From positions 2,325 to 24,305 of IMG/VR virus record IMGVR_UViG_3300030104_000542: a DNA stretch of 21,981 nucleotides. The stretch is one strand, 5' to 3'. The DNA is from a virus. This document shows positions 18,557 through 21,981 of the stretch, piece by piece. Position numbers and translations under genes: made by a program. The notes under the pieces were generated by a model. It was not told the DNA's origin and did not search any database. It was given only the letters and a program-made list of their open reading frames with translations. Numbering within the stretch: position 1 is the stretch's first letter; each line of letters begins with the position of its first letter.

Positions 18557-19176
18557 TAACTATCCTTAATTCCATAGAGTTTTATTGTGCCAGCATCTAT
18601 GTTGCCTGAACTCATTTTAAACTGTATTTCATCAACTGCACTTGTGGTATTAAAATATCCAGCTACCATACTCTGAACACTCTGGGGGTCATGGTGCATT
18701 GATTGAGTTGTAGCCATAAAATGTTTTACAAAAGTTGTAGATGAGGGATTAAATAAAAATAATTCTCCGGATACACTACCATCATTATCATTACTAAGTT
18801 CTTGTGTAAGTCTTTGAAAAGATGTTGATTGTGCTAAATCTGATCCTGTTTGATAATCTAATAATGCTTCAGCATCACTTTCTAAATGAATAGCTCTAAA
18901 ATAAGTAGAAGTAATTGTTTCATTATAACCTGAACCACCAGAAGCATTTGCTTGAAATTGAAAAAATACTTGATCGGTTTGAGGGTGGATATTAATAAAC
19001 TTAAAAACATAGATAGGATATGTGCTATCCAAGACTACATCTGAACTTCCATCTACGAATGACAATGTAGAACTAGAACTAGCAGTTAAAGTTTTAATAG
19101 GTACTAATGCACCACTTGATAATGCAGTAGAGGTTACAGCACTTATGCTATTGTTGTTATATTTAACTAATGCCAT
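18556..19176 (-). CDS. Tail fibre-like protein, second tandem copy
   Basis: This is a 206-residue paralogue of its neighbours: MALVKYNNNSISAVTSTALS, TLTASSSSTLSFVDGSSDVV, 'YPIYVFKFINIHPQTDQVFF', 'SGYNETITSTYFRAIHLESD', 'YQTGSDLAQSTSFQRL', 'LFNPSSTTFVKHFMA' and the end MSSGNIDAGTIKLYGIKDS. The same blocks come in the same order, with change concentrated between them, as after duplication and divergence. The start abuts the previous stop (TAA then ATG). The function is inferred to be part of the receptor-binding apparatus. Confidence 0.75.
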   Translation of the reverse strand: MALVKYNNNSISAVTSTALSSGALVPIKTLTASSSSTLSFVDGSSDVVLDSTYPIYVFKFINIHPQTDQVFFQFQANASGGSGYNETITSTYFRAIHLESDAEALLDYQTGSDLAQSTSFQRLTQELSNDNDGSVSGELFLFNPSSTTFVKHFMATTQSMHHDPQSVQSMVAGYFNTTSAVDEIQFKMSSGNIDAGTIKLYGIKDS

Positions 19177-19785
19177 TTATGATACCCCATATAATTTAAA
19201 AGTTCCAGCATCTATGTTACCTGATGACATTTTAAATCTTATTGCATCAATAGCAGATGTAGTGTTTCCATAACCAGCAATAAAAGCATTATAACTATAA
19301 TTTTGATCTGAAACCATTTGAATAGTTGAAATAAAATTTTTTACAAAAACAGTTGATGATGGTTCAAAAATATGAATAAATCCAACCAAACAATGGTCAT
19401 TATCTGTACTCATAGCACCATTTAACAATATTTGCTCTCCTGTACTTTGTGCTAAATCTGATCCTGTATGATAACCATAAGTTGCGGAACTATCATTTTC
19501 ATAATTATATGCTCTATGATATGTACTTGTTTTAGTAACATTGTAATTGCTTCCACTATCAACACTTAAATTAAAAGTAAATGACGCTTGATTAGTTCCA
19601 GCGTGAACATCAGTAAATTTAATAATATATTCTTTATATGTAGAATCTATCCCTGAAGTAAAACTAATTGTAGCTGAACTTGATGCAGTTTGTGTAGAGA
19701 TTAAAGTCATTCCACCACCAGAAATAGAAGCTGGTAAAGATGTTATTGCTGATAAGGAGTTGTTGTTAGCAAAGTTAAGAGCCAT
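19177..19785 (-). CDS. Tail fibre-like protein, first tandem copy
   Basis: This is a 202-residue first member of the triplet: MALNFANNNSLSAITSLPAS, 'TQTASSSATISFTSGIDSTY', 'DSGSNYNVTKTSTYHRAYNY', 'YHTGSDLAQSTGEQIL', 'IFEPSSTVFVKNFISTIQM' and the end KMSSGNIDAGTFKLYGVS. It lacks the extra residues before 'DSTYKEYIIKF' that the other two have. A strong AAGGAG lies before ATG 19785 and is encoded by the end of the upstream chaperone gene. The two later copies lack strong Shine-Dalgarnos, so they may rely on coupling to this one. Confidence 0.75.
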   Translation of the reverse strand: MALNFANNNSLSAITSLPASISGGGMTLISTQTASSSATISFTSGIDSTYKEYIIKFTDVHAGTNQASFTFNLSVDSGSNYNVTKTSTYHRAYNYENDSSATYGYHTGSDLAQSTGEQILLNGAMSTDNDHCLVGFIHIFEPSSTVFVKNFISTIQMVSDQNYSYNAFIAGYGNTTSAIDAIRFKMSSGNIDAGTFKLYGVS

Positions 19786-19788
19786 GTC

Positions 19789-20073
19789 TTACTCCTTTGG
19801 ATTATCTGATTTAACTTTTGCTATTGCGTCTTGCCAAGTTGATGTTCCATTAACTTTATCCCAATATTGCATATCCATTTGTTCTTGCCATGATGGATAT
19901 TCTTTTGCTCTATCTCTTTGATATTGAGTTTCATTTATTTTAGCTTTTATTTGTTCTTTAGTAATATTAGTTGGGTTATTATCATGCCAAGTTATAGTGC
20001 AAGTATCTATATTATCTCCTGATACTGAAACTTGTGCATCTGATTTTATTTTTAAAATTGCTTCACAAATCAT
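19789..20073 (-). CDS. Fibre-associated chaperone-like protein (DNPKE end)
   Basis: This is a 94-residue protein. The N-terminal beta part 'MICEAILKIKSDAQVSVSGD' is unlike the partner at 21014-21325. The C-terminal part 'YQRDRAKEYPSWQEQMDMQY', 'WDKVNGTSTWQDAIAKVKSD' and end NPKE is the familiar pattern of short proteins next to phage fibre genes (YPS..EQ.D..Y......W...I..VK..NPK). They are thought to help fibre folding or attachment. The stop codon with the last codons supplies the Shine-Dalgarno of the next fibre gene. Starts one base after the upstream fibre. Confidence 0.7.
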   Translation of the reverse strand: MICEAILKIKSDAQVSVSGDNIDTCTITWHDNNPTNITKEQIKAKINETQYQRDRAKEYPSWQEQMDMQYWDKVNGTSTWQDAIAKVKSDNPKE

Positions 20074-20074
20074 A

Positions 20075-21010
20075 TTATACTCCTATTTCCATTGCTATAA
20101 TTGTAATCGGAGTTAAAACATATGATATTTCTCCACCCGTATTACTTTTAACTGCAATTTTATAATTTATTTGTGATGTTGTTGATGGAGAATCTAAATA
20201 ATGCATAGATGAAGATGTACTCTGATTAACATTTTGAGCAGTAGTTAAATAATTAGTATATATATTTGAACTATCTCTAAAAAATGTATAACGTCCTTTT
20301 CCAGCAACTACTTCTCCTCCAAACATTGCAATAACATATATTTTACTAGATGTTGCAGATGGTGTTATTGAAACTCCTGTTGAACCACTATCAGTCACAA
20401 ATGATGACGAAGTTGTACTATAACTATTTGTATCAACATTTTGAACAACTTGTAAAACCTTACCACCACCAGCATCTCCAAAAGATAAATTTCCTGACCC
20501 ATCTGTTATAAGTGCTTTATCTGCTTGTGGTGCAGTAGCTGGTAAAGTAAGAGTATAAGATTGTGCTGATGAGTGTGCTGGAGATTTTAATTTTACTCCA
20601 TGTGAATTTTGAGAACAGTTTAATTGTAAAGTTCCATCAGTTGTTCCATCGCCTTTAATTTGAAGTCCAGCAGCACTTGATGTTGATACAAAATTTGTTT
20701 TAGCTTGTGTGACAGTAGCATCAGAGGGAGTGCCGATGTCCAATGTATTACCAAGCACAATAACGAAGTCTATAACATCTCCTGTTGCAAGGTTAGATGC
20801 AAATGTAAGTGTGCTTCCTGATACTGTAAATGAAGTTGTTGGTGCTTGAAGAATACCATTAAGTGAAACTAAAAACTGATTGACATTTTCGTAATCTGTA
20901 AAAGCTGAACCCCCATTATTCATAGTATAACCAGCTTGACCATTAACAACACTAATTGCATCTAGTTTTACAAAGTTTCCTGTAATTGGTGTTTTACCTA
21001 TATATGCCAT
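20075..21010 (-). CDS. Tail fibre protein
   Basis: This is a 311-residue protein. N-terminal MAYIGKTPITGNFVKLDAIS, then 'NGQAGYTMNNGGSAFTDYEN', 'NQFLVSLNGILQAPTTSFTV' and 'SGSTLTFASNLATGDVIDFV' form a docking/shaft-like section that I recall in many marine phage fibres. A low-complexity Thr/Ser/Gly middle with 'GDGTTDGTLQLNCSQNSHGV' follows. The C-terminal beta domain has 'YSTTSSSFVTDSGSTGVSIT' and ends AMEIGV. It probably trimerises and carries receptor binding at the C-terminus. N-terminal MAYIG is shared with the fibre at 21334-21975, implying the same attachment site. Chaperone genes flank it on both sides. Confidence 0.88.
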   Translation of the reverse strand: MAYIGKTPITGNFVKLDAISVVNGQAGYTMNNGGSAFTDYENVNQFLVSLNGILQAPTTSFTVSGSTLTFASNLATGDVIDFVIVLGNTLDIGTPSDATVTQAKTNFVSTSSAAGLQIKGDGTTDGTLQLNCSQNSHGVKLKSPAHSSAQSYTLTLPATAPQADKALITDGSGNLSFGDAGGGKVLQVVQNVDTNSYSTTSSSFVTDSGSTGVSITPSATSSKIYVIAMFGGEVVAGKGRYTFFRDSSNIYTNYLTTAQNVNQSTSSSMHYLDSPSTTSQINYKIAVKSNTGGEISYVLTPITIIAMEIGV

Positions 21011-21013
21011 AAA

Positions 21014-21325
21014 TTATTCCTTTGGATTGTCCTCTTTAATTTTTTTAATTCTTGTTTTCCAATTATCTATATTATGATAAATTTCGTCTAATTGATCTCC
21101 GATATTTCCATAAGCATTTATTCTTTCTTGATCTACACTTAAGTTTCTTTCCATTTTATCTGCATCACTTTCTACTGCTGAAAGTTGAGCATCTGTTGGT
21201 TGAGCAATATCTAAATTCCATTCTTTAATATATGCACCATTACCATCATCTTGAAGAATTACATCAGAAGTAAAATCAACTTCTGAATTTACATATTGTT
21301 TTATTTTATTACTTAAAGTTGCCAT
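21014..21325 (-). CDS. Fibre-associated chaperone-like protein (DNPKE end)
   Basis: This is a 103-residue protein. N-terminal 'MATLSNKIKQYVNSEVDFTS', 'DGNGAYIKEWNLDIAQPTDA', then helical 'QERINAYGNIGDQLDEIYHN', 'IDNWKTRIKKIKEDNPKE'. The C-terminal half matches the other DNPKE protein in layout (Y..IG.QLD.IYHN...W...I..IK..NPKE). The end codes for the AAAGGA stretch that acts as Shine-Dalgarno for the fibre gene downstream. It sits between two fibre genes. Role by family: folding or attachment helper of the adjacent fibre. Confidence 0.72.
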   Translation of the reverse strand: MATLSNKIKQYVNSEVDFTSDVILQDDGNGAYIKEWNLDIAQPTDAQLSAVESDADKMERNLSVDQERINAYGNIGDQLDEIYHNIDNWKTRIKKIKEDNPKE

Positions 21326-21333
21326 AATTTATC

Positions 21334-21975
21334 CTACTCTATTAATTTGAATACTCCAAAAACACTTTTGTAATCTGATTGTCCTACTACAGTAGGAGTT
21401 CCTGATGTTGTATCAATATAAGCATATATTTGAATATAATCCCCAACTGATAAATCCATTGTATCTTGAATAATTGGAGTTCCAGCAGATCCATTATTAT
21501 TTCTAAAATCTATTTTTGCAAAACTCCATCTGCTACCATTTTTCCAAATATGCACAGCTAAAACTTTTGCTCTATCTAAATCAGATGGTTCTAAATTAAG
21601 TTGACTATAAACTACATATTTACCAGCTTCGCCACTTGGAACAGTAAATTTATTAGTGCCATCATAACAAGAACCATTATCAAAAGTTTCTGTGCCAAAA
21701 TTAACTAAAGTTACAGTAGCATCTGAAATACTTTGTGCAGATGTTACCTCTGCTCTAAATGATGGAGAGTTATTTCCACCAATATAACTAGCATCTAATC
21801 TTTTTAAAACTCCAGCATCACTAATTAAAAATTCATCTGTACTTGCTGGTGCTTCTGCTAATTCTGTTTCTGCTGAAATTATATCTTGTGCTAGTTTTGA
21901 ATTTGATATTATTCCATCTGTTATATCAGATGCACCTAAAGGTTTGTCTGCTGGTTTCTGTCCAATATAAGCCAT
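21334..21975 (-). CDS. Tail fibre protein with C1q/TNF-like C-terminal domain
   Basis: This is a 213-residue protein. N-terminal MAYIGQKPADKPLGASDITD, then a short helical stretch (SKLAQDIISAETELAEAPAS). A beta-rich domain follows (about 70-213): 'FRAEVTSAQSISDATVTLVN', 'KFTVPSGEAGKYVVYSQLNL', 'LAVHIWKNGSRWSFAKIDFR', 'SVGDYIQIYAYIDTTSGTPT' and end FGVFKLIE. The strand order 'F.VP..G.Y....L......L...I.KNG......D.....GDYIQIY.Y' is like the C1q/TNF jelly roll seen on phage fibres, where it forms a receptor-binding trimer. The TAA just before ATG 21975 may end the upstream gene outside the window. Confidence 0.85.
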   Translation of the reverse strand: MAYIGQKPADKPLGASDITDGIISNSKLAQDIISAETELAEAPASTDEFLISDAGVLKRLDASYIGGNNSPSFRAEVTSAQSISDATVTLVNFGTETFDNGSCYDGTNKFTVPSGEAGKYVVYSQLNLEPSDLDRAKVLAVHIWKNGSRWSFAKIDFRNNNGSAGTPIIQDTMDLSVGDYIQIYAYIDTTSGTPTVVGQSDYKSVFGVFKLIE

Positions 21976-21981
21976 CGCTTA

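Overview
The window is a stretch of a strongly AT-rich tailed-phage genome (Caudoviricetes). Signs of this are a packaging and head gene block, a tail-fibre block, lysis genes, dense packing with 1-4 bp start/stop overlaps, and many tiny genes. The base composition, the GTA-type holin and several small basic proteins of types I recall from uncultured marine phages suggest a phage of a SAR11-like or related marine alphaproteobacterium. The host is an inference. No integrase, tRNA, CRISPR array or insertion sequence was seen.

Layout. (1) Positions 1-10344, minus strand, read from right to left: a small membrane peptide, a winged-helix protein, an HNH nuclease, a replication-initiator-like protein with a candidate origin inside its gene, a ParB-domain/DNA methyltransferase fusion, a TerS-like protein, ten very small genes, the large terminase, portal, minor head protein, scaffold-like protein and the start of the major capsid protein, which is cut by the window edge. 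(2) About 10345-10555 is a divergent promoter region. (3) Positions 10556-14247, plus strand, form an early/recombination operon: zinc-ribbon proteins, a lipoprotein, an XRE regulator, a PD-(D/E)XK exonuclease, a protein with an SSB-type acidic tail, a second tiny lipoprotein and a helical protein. (4) Positions 14248-14373 form a convergent junction with three strong inverted repeats. (5) Positions 14370-21975, minus strand, read from right to left: tail fibre, fibre chaperone, fibre, chaperone, three tandem paralogous fibre genes, tail assembly chaperone, M15 endolysin, a run of Lys/Arg-rich mini-proteins, a small TM protein, a metallophosphoesterase, a DUF3310 protein, a 26-aa TM peptide and a 3TM holin.

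Thirteen genes under 60 codons or cut by the window edge were read directly from the sequence. Most sit exactly between neighbours with ATGA or TAATG junctions. The strongest observations are: a candidate replication origin inside the initiator-like gene (an exact TTATCCACA box, a second box, GC-rich direct repeats and AT-rich tandem 13-mers); RNA hairpins at both ends of the early operon whose loops complement its shared ribosome-binding site; a fibre-chaperone alternating cassette with three tandem fibre paralogues; and separation of the terminase genes by about 2 kb of mini-genes.
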